A DNA stretch of 11,664 bases from Candidatus Methanomethylophilus sp. UBA78 (GTDB taxonomy: Archaea; Thermoplasmatota; Thermoplasmata; Methanomassiliicoccales; Methanomethylophilaceae), in the NCBI GenBank assembly GCA_002503545.1, contig DARY01000023.1:11293-22956 (forward strand), given 5' to 3'. This document shows positions 1 through 6,179 of this stretch, piece after piece. A program made the position numbers and the translations under genes. Positions within the stretch are counted from its first letter, which is position 1. Each line of letters opens with the position of its first letter. Under the pieces are notes generated by a model that was given only the letters and a program-made list of their open reading frames with translations, ran no database searches and had not been told where the DNA came from.

Positions 1-1
1 C

Positions 2-472
2 ATCGCCATGAAGGCCAACGGCCTGATAGACAGCGACATAATAGCCGAGCTCTACAGGGCGAGCATGGCCGGGGTGAAGATCGACCTCAACATCAGGGGC
101 CTCTGCTGCCTCAGGCCCGGCATCAAGGGCATCTCCGACAACATCACCGTCACGAGCATCGTCGACCGCTTCCTCGAGCACGAGAGGATATACTACTTCC
201 ACAACGACGGGGACCCGAGGATGTACATGGGCTCCTCCGACATGATGCCCAGGAACCTGCTGGCCAGGGTGGAGACCCTCTTCCCGGTCCTGGACAAGGA
301 GATGATGATCCGCATAAGGGACGACATCCTGAACGTCACCCTGGGCGACAACGTGAAGGCCCGCGAGCTGAGGAGCGACGGCACCTACGTCATGCGCAAG
401 CGCGGGAGCGGCGACAAGCAGCTGCGTTCCCAGAAATGGTTCATGGACAACAAGGGAGTATGGCATGGCTAA
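2..472 (+). CDS. ppk1: Polyphosphate kinase 1, C-terminal part (partial, 5' end outside window)
   Basis: PPK1 makes inorganic polyphosphate from ATP through a phospho-histidine intermediate. Only the last 156 codons lie in the window; the frame is open at the left edge, so the ATG at 8 is an internal Met, not a start. Visible family signatures of the C-terminal phospholipase-D-like domain are AGVKIDLNIRG, the LRPGIKGISDNI block, and FLEHERIYYF, whose His matches the second conserved histidine of bacterial PPK1. SSDMMPRNLLARVE then stands where the family has SSADWMPRNL.RRVE, so one small residue differs. The gene ends in TAA and overlaps the downstream ppx gene by 8 bp, so the two are almost certainly cotranscribed and possibly translationally coupled. 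Assignment is firm; completeness of the N-terminal part cannot be judged. Confidence 0.93.
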   Translation: MAMKANGLIDSDIIAELYRASMAGVKIDLNIRGLCCLRPGIKGISDNITVTSIVDRFLEHERIYYFHNDGDPRMYMGSSDMMPRNLLARVETLFPVLDKEMMIRIRDDILNVTLGDNVKARELRSDGTYVMRKRGSGDKQLRSQKWFMDNKGVWHG

Positions 473-1991
473 GACCGTCGGTTTCATCGATGTGGGGACC
501 AACTCCGTGCACGTGCTGGTTGTCCGTTTCTACGAGGGTTCCCTCGGGACGCCCGTGTACTCCGACAAGGAGTCGGTGCGCATAGGGCAGAGCCTGTACG
601 TCAGCGGGCACATCGATGCCGAGACCGTGGAGAAGGCCAAGATCGTCATATCGAAGTTCGCGGAGGTGGCCAGGGGTTTCGGGGCGGAGCGGGTGCTGGC
701 CATGGCCACGGCCGCCGCGAGGGAGGCCCCCAACCGCGCGGACCTCGTGCAGGCCGCGAAGGAGTGCGGGGTGGACCTCCGCATCATCCCCGGCATGGAG
801 GAGGCGAGGCTCATCCGCCTCGGGGTGCTGGGACCGGACTCGCCCGTCAGGACCCTCTGCGTCGACGTCGGCGGCGGGAGCACGGAGATCGCCCTGGCGG
901 AGGGGAAGGAGAACCTGTACCTCGACAGCCTCAGCCTCGGGGCGATCCGCCTGGCCTACGGTTCCGGCGTGGACCAGAAGGGGAAGGTCACCCCCCGGCA
1001 GTACGACGTCCTGCGCAGGATGGTCGACACCGCCTCCTACAGGAGCGTCGCGAAGGTGCGCGAGATCGGCTTCGTCCGGGCCGTCGGCTCCTCCGGCACC
1101 ATAGTGGCCCTGGGCGAGATGTGCGCGGCCCGCAGGGAAGAGGACAGCGACCCGTCGTACTTCACCCACCGGGAGCTCAGGTCGCTGATGAGGGACATCT
1201 GCTCCTCCGACGTCGAGGGGAGGATGAGTCTGCCGAAGATGAGCGCGAACCGCGCCGACATAATAGTCGGGGGCGGGGCGGTGGTGGAGGAGCTGATGTT
1301 CCTCTTCGGGATAGAGCGCATGGATGTCAGCAGGAACGGTCTCCGCGAGGGCATGATGACCGACTACCTGATGGAGAACGGCCATCCGGACTTCGACGTC
1401 CGCGACTCGTCCGTGCACACGCTCGCCGCCCGCTGCGGATGCGACACCAAGCACTCCGAGGCCGTGAGGCGCTCCTCCCTCGCCATCTACGACGCTCTGA
1501 CGGCGGCGGGGGTCCTGAGGACGGACCCCAAATGGAGGGAGCTGCTGGGCTATTCGGCCGAGCTCCACGACGTCGGGGAGTTCATAAGCTACGAGAAGCA
1601 CAACGTCCATTCGTACACGATAATAAGGAACTCCTATCTGGCCGGATTCGACGATGAAGAGCTGCAGGCCATGGCTCTCATCGCCCGCTTCCACCACAAC
1701 TCCATACCGGGGCTCTCGTCGAAGTACTTCCACGGCCTCGACCCCGAGGAGACGGCGGCCATACAGAAATGCGCCCTCGTGCTGAAGATGGCGGATATAC
1801 TGGACCGCGGCCGCGATTCGGCCGTGGAGGAGATCGGTACGGTTGCCTCGGAGGACGCCGTCACCCTCTCCCTGAAGGCCGCCAAGGACATCAGCATGCA
1901 GATGTGGAAGCTCAAGAGCATCAAGGATGAGTTCTCCAACATCTACGGCAGGAGACTGAAGGTCGAGCATGTCCGCCGAAAGGCTCCCTAA
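465..1991 (+). CDS. ppx: Exopolyphosphatase / guanosine pentaphosphatase family protein (Ppx/GppA)
   Basis: A 508-residue protein of the ASKHA-fold Ppx/GppA family, expected to hydrolyse terminal phosphates from polyphosphate. The phosphate-1 motif DVGTNS is at residues 9-14, GMEEARLI at 110-117 carries the catalytic-type glutamates, and the phosphate-2 motif DVGGGST is at 134-140. GSSGTI and GLREGMMTDYL follow. The C-terminal third is the HD-type helical domain, with an intact His-Asp pair at 368-369 (ELHDVG) and the later ARFHHNSIP block. Length matches E. coli Ppx (about 510). The ATG at 465 lies inside the end of ppk1 and has a GGGAG Shine-Dalgarno about 6 nt upstream. Pairing with ppk1 favours polyphosphate over pppGpp as substrate, but GppA-type activity cannot be excluded from sequence. 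Confidence 0.93.
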   Translation: MAKTVGFIDVGTNSVHVLVVRFYEGSLGTPVYSDKESVRIGQSLYVSGHIDAETVEKAKIVISKFAEVARGFGAERVLAMATAAAREAPNRADLVQAAKECGVDLRIIPGMEEARLIRLGVLGPDSPVRTLCVDVGGGSTEIALAEGKENLYLDSLSLGAIRLAYGSGVDQKGKVTPRQYDVLRRMVDTASYRSVAKVREIGFVRAVGSSGTIVALGEMCAARREEDSDPSYFTHRELRSLMRDICSSDVEGRMSLPKMSANRADIIVGGGAVVEELMFLFGIERMDVSRNGLREGMMTDYLMENGHPDFDVRDSSVHTLAARCGCDTKHSEAVRRSSLAIYDALTAAGVLRTDPKWRELLGYSAELHDVGEFISYEKHNVHSYTIIRNSYLAGFDDEELQAMALIARFHHNSIPGLSSKYFHGLDPEETAAIQKCALVLKMADILDRGRDSAVEEIGTVASEDAVTLSLKAAKDISMQMWKLKSIKDEFSNIYGRRLKVEHVRRKAP

Positions 1992-2268
1992 CATGGTAGC
2001 TTCCGATTTTTGAGTATGTTATATGAATGTTACAGTTTTATTTGTCCCAGTTTTCTCGTGTTTCGTTGAAAACATGAGGTTTTCGAGGATTAATTATTAT
2101 ACTCAAAAAGGGTATACTGCCCCATAGCGTGGATCGATCCCCTTGCACTTGGTTAACTCCAGGTCGGTCCGCGCTTATATGTGATCACTTCTCGCAGGTT
2201 TCCGGCGGGACGGCGTCCGCGTCCCGAATCAATCCCGGACCGCCATCCAGCCGCACCTGTCCGCCGGT
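1992..2268. other. Convergent intergenic region, AT-rich in its left half, no gene seen
   Basis: This gap lies between the 3' ends of ppx (+) and the ATPase gene (-). The left half (about 2000-2120) is strikingly AT-rich against its neighbours. I see no tRNA arms and no ORF with a credible start and composition. It contains an 11-bp inverted repeat (2007-2017/2099-2109), an imperfect hairpin (2055-2078), the 10-bp palindrome GGATCGATCC (2131-2140), the palindrome GTGATCAC (2181-2188) and a 7-bp stem with 7-nt loop (2206-2212/2220-2226). It probably holds the transcription ends of both converging genes. Confidence 0.5.
2007..2109. repeat. 11-bp inverted repeat enclosing an AT-rich segment
   Basis: TTTTTGAGTAT (2007-2017) is the exact reverse complement of ATACTCAAAAA (2099-2109). 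Inside is a smaller hairpin, CTCGTGTTTC (2055-2064) against GAAAACATGAG (2068-2078), with a one-base bulge and one G-T pair. It could be a bidirectional terminator structure, an RNA, or terminal repeats of a tiny mobile remnant. No flanking target duplication is evident. Confidence 0.4.
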
Positions 2269-3597
2269 TCACGGCCCCAGTGCGGTTATCGGTACGACGT
2301 ACACCCCGTCATCCCTCATGTACGCGCGGTCGGCGAGGCCGCATACGACGCACAGGGCGCACGGCAGGGACCCGGCCCCGTGCCTTTCCATCCTATTCCT
2401 GAAATCGAGGAGGGATCCGGCACCTTCCTCGATCCTGTTGGCGCCCAATTTTATCTCCACGGCCGCCCAGCTTCCGTCCGGCATCTCTATTATCGAATCG
2501 ACCTCGGTCCCGGAATCATCCCTGTAATGGTATTGCTTGGCGCCGAAACTGCGTGCGTAGATGCTCAGGTCCCTTTCGCACATCGCTTCGAAGAGGAACC
2601 CGTACGTTTTCGGATCCTTTATCAGCCTGTCCCTTCCGACGTTCAGCGCCGCTATCGCCAGAGACGGGTCCGTCAGATGCCTCTTGATGCGTTTCCCGAC
2701 TCTGACGCTGGACCTCAGATTGGGATCGAACGCAGGCTGGTCGTCTGTGAGGTAGAGTCTGTTGAGCACGTCGATGTAATCGGCTACGGTATCGTATGAC
2801 AGTGGGGGCCTGTCCGCGGATGTCCTCTCGTCGAGTATCAGAGGGATGTCCGGCCCCATCGGAATGCCCGTGTCGTTGTGGATCTTGGCGACATCCGCCA
2901 GAATGGATTCGTTGCGTGCTAGCGATCTGACCGTCATCCAGAGGTTCGATTCCTTCCTATGGATCCCGTCCAGTTCGGATGCCTTAGCAACGACCGATTC
3001 CAGGTATCCCCTCACGGAATTGACCCTGTCCGCATACGGGAGGTCCAGATTCCCCGGCCACCCTCCGGACATTGTCAGATCCACCAGATGCCCCAGATCG
3101 GGCTTCCCGCAGGGGACGTCGGCCGCTCCGCCTTGGATGATGTCCCTCAGCGAGACTTCCCCGGAGGAATCGCCCGATTCGTACAGGGACATGGTCCTCA
3201 TCCTGAGGCGCTTTATGCGCCCCGTGCCGCTGTGCAGGGGTTTATTCGGTTTCGGCATGGATGATCCGGTGAGGATGTATCTACCCTTACCCGGATTGAG
3301 GTCCAGGTCCGACCTCACAGCATCCCAGAGTTTCGGCACCTCCTGCCATTCGTCAATCAGATGCGGTTCCTTGCCCTCCATGGCGATACGTACGTTCATA
3401 TCGACGAGTTCGCGGTTGTCCTGTCCGTATTCGTCCACCCGTCCGATCTCGAACGAACTTTCGGATGCGTTCAGGCCGAGCCATGTCTTGCCGCACCACA
3501 TCGGTCCCTCGATGCTGACTCCCCCGAATGCCCTCAGATGATCTTCCAATTCCTTCTCAATCAATCTGCGTCTGTATCCTTCGGGTGCGAGTCCCAT
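2269..3597 (-). CDS. AAA+ ATPase with DUF4143 C-terminal domain
   Basis: A 442-residue member of the DUF4143 ATPase family common in archaea and anaerobic bacteria; its cellular role is not established. The N-terminal P-loop domain has Walker A GPMWCGKT (31-38), Walker B HLIDEW with Asp82-Glu83, and a sensor-like ILTGSS (108-113), then the family block GRIKRLRMRTMSLYES. The C-terminal domain ends in a PD-(D/E)XK-like core: E365-x-D367 in GTEVDSII and E381-x-K383 in VEIKLG, the usual nuclease-fold signature of this family. Codon use is more relaxed and less GC-rich than in nreA or hcp, which fits an acquired or accessory gene. The ATG at 3597 sits about 25 nt after a TATA box and has no clear Shine-Dalgarno site, suggesting a leaderless mRNA. 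The gene stands alone, convergent with ppx. Confidence 0.88.
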   Translation of the reverse strand: MGLAPEGYRRRLIEKELEDHLRAFGGVSIEGPMWCGKTWLGLNASESSFEIGRVDEYGQDNRELVDMNVRIAMEGKEPHLIDEWQEVPKLWDAVRSDLDLNPGKGRYILTGSSMPKPNKPLHSGTGRIKRLRMRTMSLYESGDSSGEVSLRDIIQGGAADVPCGKPDLGHLVDLTMSGGWPGNLDLPYADRVNSVRGYLESVVAKASELDGIHRKESNLWMTVRSLARNESILADVAKIHNDTGIPMGPDIPLILDERTSADRPPLSYDTVADYIDVLNRLYLTDDQPAFDPNLRSSVRVGKRIKRHLTDPSLAIAALNVGRDRLIKDPKTYGFLFEAMCERDLSIYARSFGAKQYHYRDDSGTEVDSIIEMPDGSWAAVEIKLGANRIEEGAGSLLDFRNRMERHGAGSLPCALCVVCGLADRAYMRDDGVYVVPITALGP

Positions 3598-3617
3598 GAT
3601 TAGGGGAGTATTTATTG

Positions 3618-3626
3618 ATTTAAATA
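3618..3626 (-). promoter_or_regulatory. TATA box of the DUF4143 ATPase gene
   Basis: On the minus strand the sequence reads ATTTAAAT, with about 20 nt between it and the ATG at 3597. The usual archaeal TATA-to-start distance of about 25-27 nt places transcription start at or next to the ATG, so the mRNA is probably leaderless. Confidence 0.6.
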
Positions 3627-3634
3627 CGTTCGGT

Positions 3635-3691
3635 ACATTTCGGAATTTTCATTCCTAACATTTCGGAATTTTCATTCCTAACATTTCGGAA
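3635..3691. repeat. Tandem 23-bp repeat, 2.5 copies, each with an inner palindrome (putative operator)
   Basis: Exact copies with a 23-bp period start at 3635 and 3658, and the first 11 bases recur at 3681-3691. Each full copy contains GGAAT-TTTC-ATTCC, an inverted repeat suited to a dimeric DNA-binding protein. The period is close to two helical turns, so bound dimers would lie on nearly the same face. The array is immediately upstream of the ATPase TATA box, which suggests control of that gene. No regulator is encoded next to it, so the binding protein is unknown; it could be the ATPase itself or a factor encoded elsewhere. Confidence 0.75.
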
Positions 3692-3727
3692 AAACCCGGG
3701 GATAAAGAGCGGGTGCGGCCGGGATCC

Positions 3728-3834
3728 GGGACGGTCCCCTACGGTATGCTTCCGGGAAAGCCGATGCCGCAATTCCTTCCGCAGGCTGCGGAACGACCGT
3801 CCGTCCCGCCGTTCCGGTGGGACGGTGTTTTTAT
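3728..3834 (+). promoter_or_regulatory. Hairpin cluster upstream of nreA: candidate structured leader or small RNA
   Basis: Three strong hairpins lie in series. The first is CGGTATGCTT (3742-3751) with AAGC-cg-ATGCCG (3758-3769). The second is TTCCGCA/TGCGGAA (3777-3783/3787-3793). The third is CCGTCCCGCC/GGTGGGACGG (3801-3810/3816-3825) followed by TGTTTTTAT. GGGACGG at 3728-3734 is complementary to CCGTCCC at 3801-3807, so it competes with the 3' arm of the third hairpin, the geometry of an antiterminator. A weak TATA-like GATAAAGA (3701-3708) would start transcription near 3730. It could be an nreA leader or an independent RNA of about 105 nt. Confidence 0.4.
3801..3834 (+). terminator. 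Intrinsic terminator-like hairpin with T-rich tail before nreA
   Basis: A 10-bp stem (3801-3810/3816-3825, one G-T pair) with a 5-nt loop GTTCC is followed by TGTTTTTAT. There is no plus-strand gene upstream to terminate, because the preceding gene runs the other way, so it would end a small RNA or attenuate nreA. The T tract could instead act as a TATA-like element, which makes this call tentative. Confidence 0.45.
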
Positions 3835-3847
3835 CGGCGTTCGGCAT

Positions 3848-3855
3848 AAGGAGGG
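3848..3855 (+). promoter_or_regulatory. Strong Shine-Dalgarno site of nreA
   Basis: AAGGAGGG lies 3 nt before the ATG at 3859, with the GGAGG core about 4 nt away. This fixes the nreA start and argues that its mRNA has a leader, unlike the apparently leaderless genes nearby. Confidence 0.75.
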
Positions 3856-3858
3856 AAC

Positions 3859-5208
3859 ATGGGAGCGGCGTTCTTCGAGGAGATGCAGAAGGAGGACGGC
3901 GGAGCCGTGAAGTCCGGCCTCTGCGTCGTATGCAAGGGTGCGCACCTGCTCTGCGGCAAACCCCGCTGCCCGCTCATGATAAAATTCTATTCCCGGCAGA
4001 GGTCCAAGCCCCTCACCGACATGAGGGACCTGGCGGGGAGCAGTCCCCCCGCGGTCTTCGTGGGACGCTTCGGATACCCCAAGGTGGACATAGGCCCCCT
4101 CCTCCCCGGGGAGTTCGGGGACACCTCCATCATGGACACCCCCGAGAGGTGGATGGGGAAGTCCATCGACGAGGTCGTGGACATGAGGTACCGCCTCGTG
4201 AGGGGGAAGTACTCCATAGACGCCAAGGACTTCCGCAAGGCGGGGAGGATAGTGGACGACGTGCAGGAGCTCGCCCTGACGGCCAAGCCGGTCGACGTCG
4301 AGGCGAAGTTCAGGGAGAGGCCCCGCGGGAGGATCGTCCTCGACGATGAGGTGCAGCCCTTCGGGCCGTCGGCCAGGATGGAGGGCTTCCGCAAGTCGAA
4401 CGGGAAATGGGAGCGCAACCTCGAGAAGAGCTTCTACGACACAGACATGAACGCCGCCCGGGCCGTGCTCGAGGCCTACAACAACGGCACCCTGATCTCC
4501 GAGATACAGAAGGCCTTCTCGGTGGGGACCATGGGCGTGGAGAAGAACCGCCGTTTCGTCCCGACCAGGTGGAGCATAACCGCCGTGGACGACATAATCG
4601 GCAAGGACTACCTGAAGAGGACCCGCTTCTACCCCGCCATAGACGACTTCAGGGCCTATTGGTGGGAGCAGCTGGACAACCGCTGGTGTATAGTGATGCT
4701 CCCCACGACCTGGAGGTTCGAGCTCATAGAGGCGTGGTACCCGGACACCGCCTGGAACCCGGCGGCTTCCGCCGCACCGTCGGGGGAGGGGGCGGCCGAC
4801 CGCACCGGGAGGAGGATAGAGATCATTCACGACAGCGAGTTCTTCGGGAGCCGCTGGGAGTATGCGCACATAGGCGGCTGCTACTACGCCTCGAGGATGG
4901 CCGTCAACGAGCTCCTCGAGAGGGAGGGCAGGACGGCGGGGGCCGTGATATGCAGGGAGGCCCATCCCGGCTACGTCATGCCGGTGGGGGTATGGAACGT
5001 CCGCGAGAACGTCCGCGAGGCGCTCAGGCAGACCCCCGTGCACTTCGACACCCTCGACGGGGTCCTGGACTGGATGTGCGCGAGGATGGACATACCCAAG
5101 AGGACCTGGATCCGCAACTCGGACGTGTTCACGGACTTCCTCCGGCAGAGGCGGATAGAGGATTACTACGGAAGGTCCGCGGCGGACGATGCCGCGGAGG
5201 GCGGATGA
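3859..5208 (+). CDS. nreA: Archaeal DNA repair protein NreA
   Basis: A 449-residue protein of the archaea-specific Nre family (DUF650/DUF651), linked in Haloferax to repair of DNA damage and interaction with the sliding clamp PCNA. The N-terminus has a zinc-finger-like cluster Cys22, Cys25, Cys32, Cys37 (LCVVC...LCGKPRCP). The family hallmark SSPPAVFVGRFGYPKVDIGP follows, with further conserved blocks such as FGPSARME. The C-terminus ends in QRRIEDYY (430-437), which matches the PCNA-interacting consensus Q-x-x-I/L-x-x-aromatic-aromatic. Length and architecture look complete. The ATG at 3859 has a strong Shine-Dalgarno. A terminator-like hairpin lies just upstream, and the gene converges on the LysR gene with a 15-nt gap. 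The biochemical activity of the family is not firmly known. Confidence 0.93.
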   Translation: MGAAFFEEMQKEDGGAVKSGLCVVCKGAHLLCGKPRCPLMIKFYSRQRSKPLTDMRDLAGSSPPAVFVGRFGYPKVDIGPLLPGEFGDTSIMDTPERWMGKSIDEVVDMRYRLVRGKYSIDAKDFRKAGRIVDDVQELALTAKPVDVEAKFRERPRGRIVLDDEVQPFGPSARMEGFRKSNGKWERNLEKSFYDTDMNAARAVLEAYNNGTLISEIQKAFSVGTMGVEKNRRFVPTRWSITAVDDIIGKDYLKRTRFYPAIDDFRAYWWEQLDNRWCIVMLPTTWRFELIEAWYPDTAWNPAASAAPSGEGAADRTGRRIEIIHDSEFFGSRWEYAHIGGCYYASRMAVNELLEREGRTAGAVICREAHPGYVMPVGVWNVRENVREALRQTPVHFDTLDGVLDWMCARMDIPKRTWIRNSDVFTDFLRQRRIEDYYGRSAADDAAEGG

Positions 5209-5223
5209 GGTCCGCATCCCGGT

Positions 5224-6084
5224 TCATTCCTCCGAGAGCCTCTCGAGCATCTCGAGGTCCCTCCGGGAATAGGGGGTGTCCAGGAAAACGTAGTTGAAAT
5301 CCCTGAACATCTCGGTGCCCTCGACCCTGAACACGGCCAGTCTGCCGTCGGAATCCGTCAGCGAACGGTATGCGAAGGTGATCCCGCACCCCCTCCCGAT
5401 GAGTTCGCCCATCAGCCCGAAGTTGTTCACGGTCACGCATCTGTCGAACTGCGAGACGGAGCGGTTCCCCTCCTCCAGGAACCTCTCCAGAATCTGCCTC
5501 GTGCCCGAACCCTGCTCGCGCAGGAAGAGCGTGTTCCTGAACACCAGGTCCAACGGGACCGACCTCCCGGCGAAGGGATGGTCCCTGCCGCAGACCCCGA
5601 CGAACTCCTCCCTGCGGTACAGGCGGTGGCGGAACTCCCCGGTGTCGAAGTACCCTTCGACGAGCGCGATGTCCAGCTCCCCCCTCTTCAGCATCCCGAG
5701 CAGCTTCTCGGTGTTGTCCACCTCCACGGTGAGCTGGTTTTTCCCGTCGGAGAGGTACCTTTCCAGTAGGCCCGGTATGACGAACTCGCCTATGGTCTTG
5801 GTGGAACCCAGCCTGAGGCGGCGTTCCGTGTTATCCTTCAGCGATTCAGCGAAGCGCTCCTCCTGGTAGAGCACGTTCTCCGCATAAGTCCTCAGCGACT
5901 CCCCCTCCGGCGTGATGACGAGTCTGCGGCGGTCGTATTCGAAGAGCTTCACGCCGTAGTGGTCCTCCAGATGGTGTATCTGCTGCGTGACCGCCGGCTG
6001 GGTCATGTGCAGCTTCTCGGCGGCCCTGCGGTAGTTCATCTGTTCGCAGAGGGTCAAGAAAGTCCTGATCCTGTGGTCTATCAA
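5224..6084 (-). CDS. LysR-family transcriptional regulator (CysL/YeiE-like)
   Basis: With the start chosen here the protein has 286 residues, normal for LysR regulators. The N-terminal winged helix-turn-helix spans roughly residues 5-64 (FLTLCEQMNYRRAAEKLHMTQPAVTQQIHHLE is the core). The effector-binding domain begins near residue 87 with LRLGSTKTIGEFVIPGLL, typical of the CysL/YeiE branch. I chose TTG at 6084 because AGGTGAT lies 3 nt upstream, the reading resumes at the conserved IDHRIRTF, and the nearest in-frame ATG would remove half of the DNA-binding domain. The frame stays open to 6279 but that extension has no family similarity and crosses the promoter. It is divergent from the YeiH gene, the arrangement of bacterial yeiE-yeiH, so YeiH is the likely target. 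The effector may be a sulfur oxyanion by analogy. Confidence 0.9.
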   Translation of the reverse strand: MIDHRIRTFLTLCEQMNYRRAAEKLHMTQPAVTQQIHHLEDHYGVKLFEYDRRRLVITPEGESLRTYAENVLYQEERFAESLKDNTERRLRLGSTKTIGEFVIPGLLERYLSDGKNQLTVEVDNTEKLLGMLKRGELDIALVEGYFDTGEFRHRLYRREEFVGVCGRDHPFAGRSVPLDLVFRNTLFLREQGSGTRQILERFLEEGNRSVSQFDRCVTVNNFGLMGELIGRGCGITFAYRSLTDSDGRLAVFRVEGTEMFRDFNYVFLDTPYSRRDLEMLERLSEE

Positions 6085-6094
6085 CCTATCACCT

Positions 6095-6111
6095 GATAAA
6101 TATAATTTATC
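6095..6111. promoter_or_regulatory. LysR-type box overlapping the LysR gene's ribosome-binding region
   Basis: GATAAAT-ATA-ATTTATC is a perfect inverted repeat with 7-bp arms and contains the T-N11-A pattern (T6097, A6109) typical of LysR sites. It ends 10 nt before the TTG start, so binding there would block its own gene, the usual autoregulation of this family. Confidence 0.6.
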
Positions 6112-6123
6112 AATATCGAGAAA

Positions 6124-6142
6124 GATATAAATAATTTTTATC
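6124..6142. promoter_or_regulatory. Promoter region of yeiH with a second, looser palindrome
   Basis: GATATAAATA (6124-6133) is a good archaeal TATA box for the YeiH gene, predicting transcription start near 6155 and a leader of about 25 nt. The same bases form GATA-N11-TATC (6124-6127/6139-6142), related to the palindrome at 6095-6111. A regulator bound here would overlap the TATA box. The minus strand is also TATA-rich, so the LysR promoter probably lies in the same AT block. Confidence 0.5.
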
Positions 6143-6179
6143 GAATCGAATCGGCGGTTCCGTAAGAGATGAGCATCAG

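Noticed and set aside
441..1994. A 517-codon open frame on the minus strand opposite ppx
   Set aside because: The plus strand encodes clear Ppx motifs; the antisense peptide is rich in His, Val, Gly, Arg and Leu with no domain and is a GC-rich shadow.
2110..2268. tRNA or other standard RNA gene in the gap after ppx
   Set aside because: No T-loop GGTTCGAAT-type sequence, no paired acceptor arms and no CCA-adjacent structure seen on either strand.
3635..3691. Short CRISPR array
   Set aside because: The 23-bp units are directly adjacent with no spacers, and no cas gene is near.
3739..5217. A 492-codon minus-strand open frame opposite nreA
   Set aside because: The plus frame carries NreA hallmarks, a zinc cluster, a PIP motif and a strong Shine-Dalgarno; the antisense frame has low-complexity composition.
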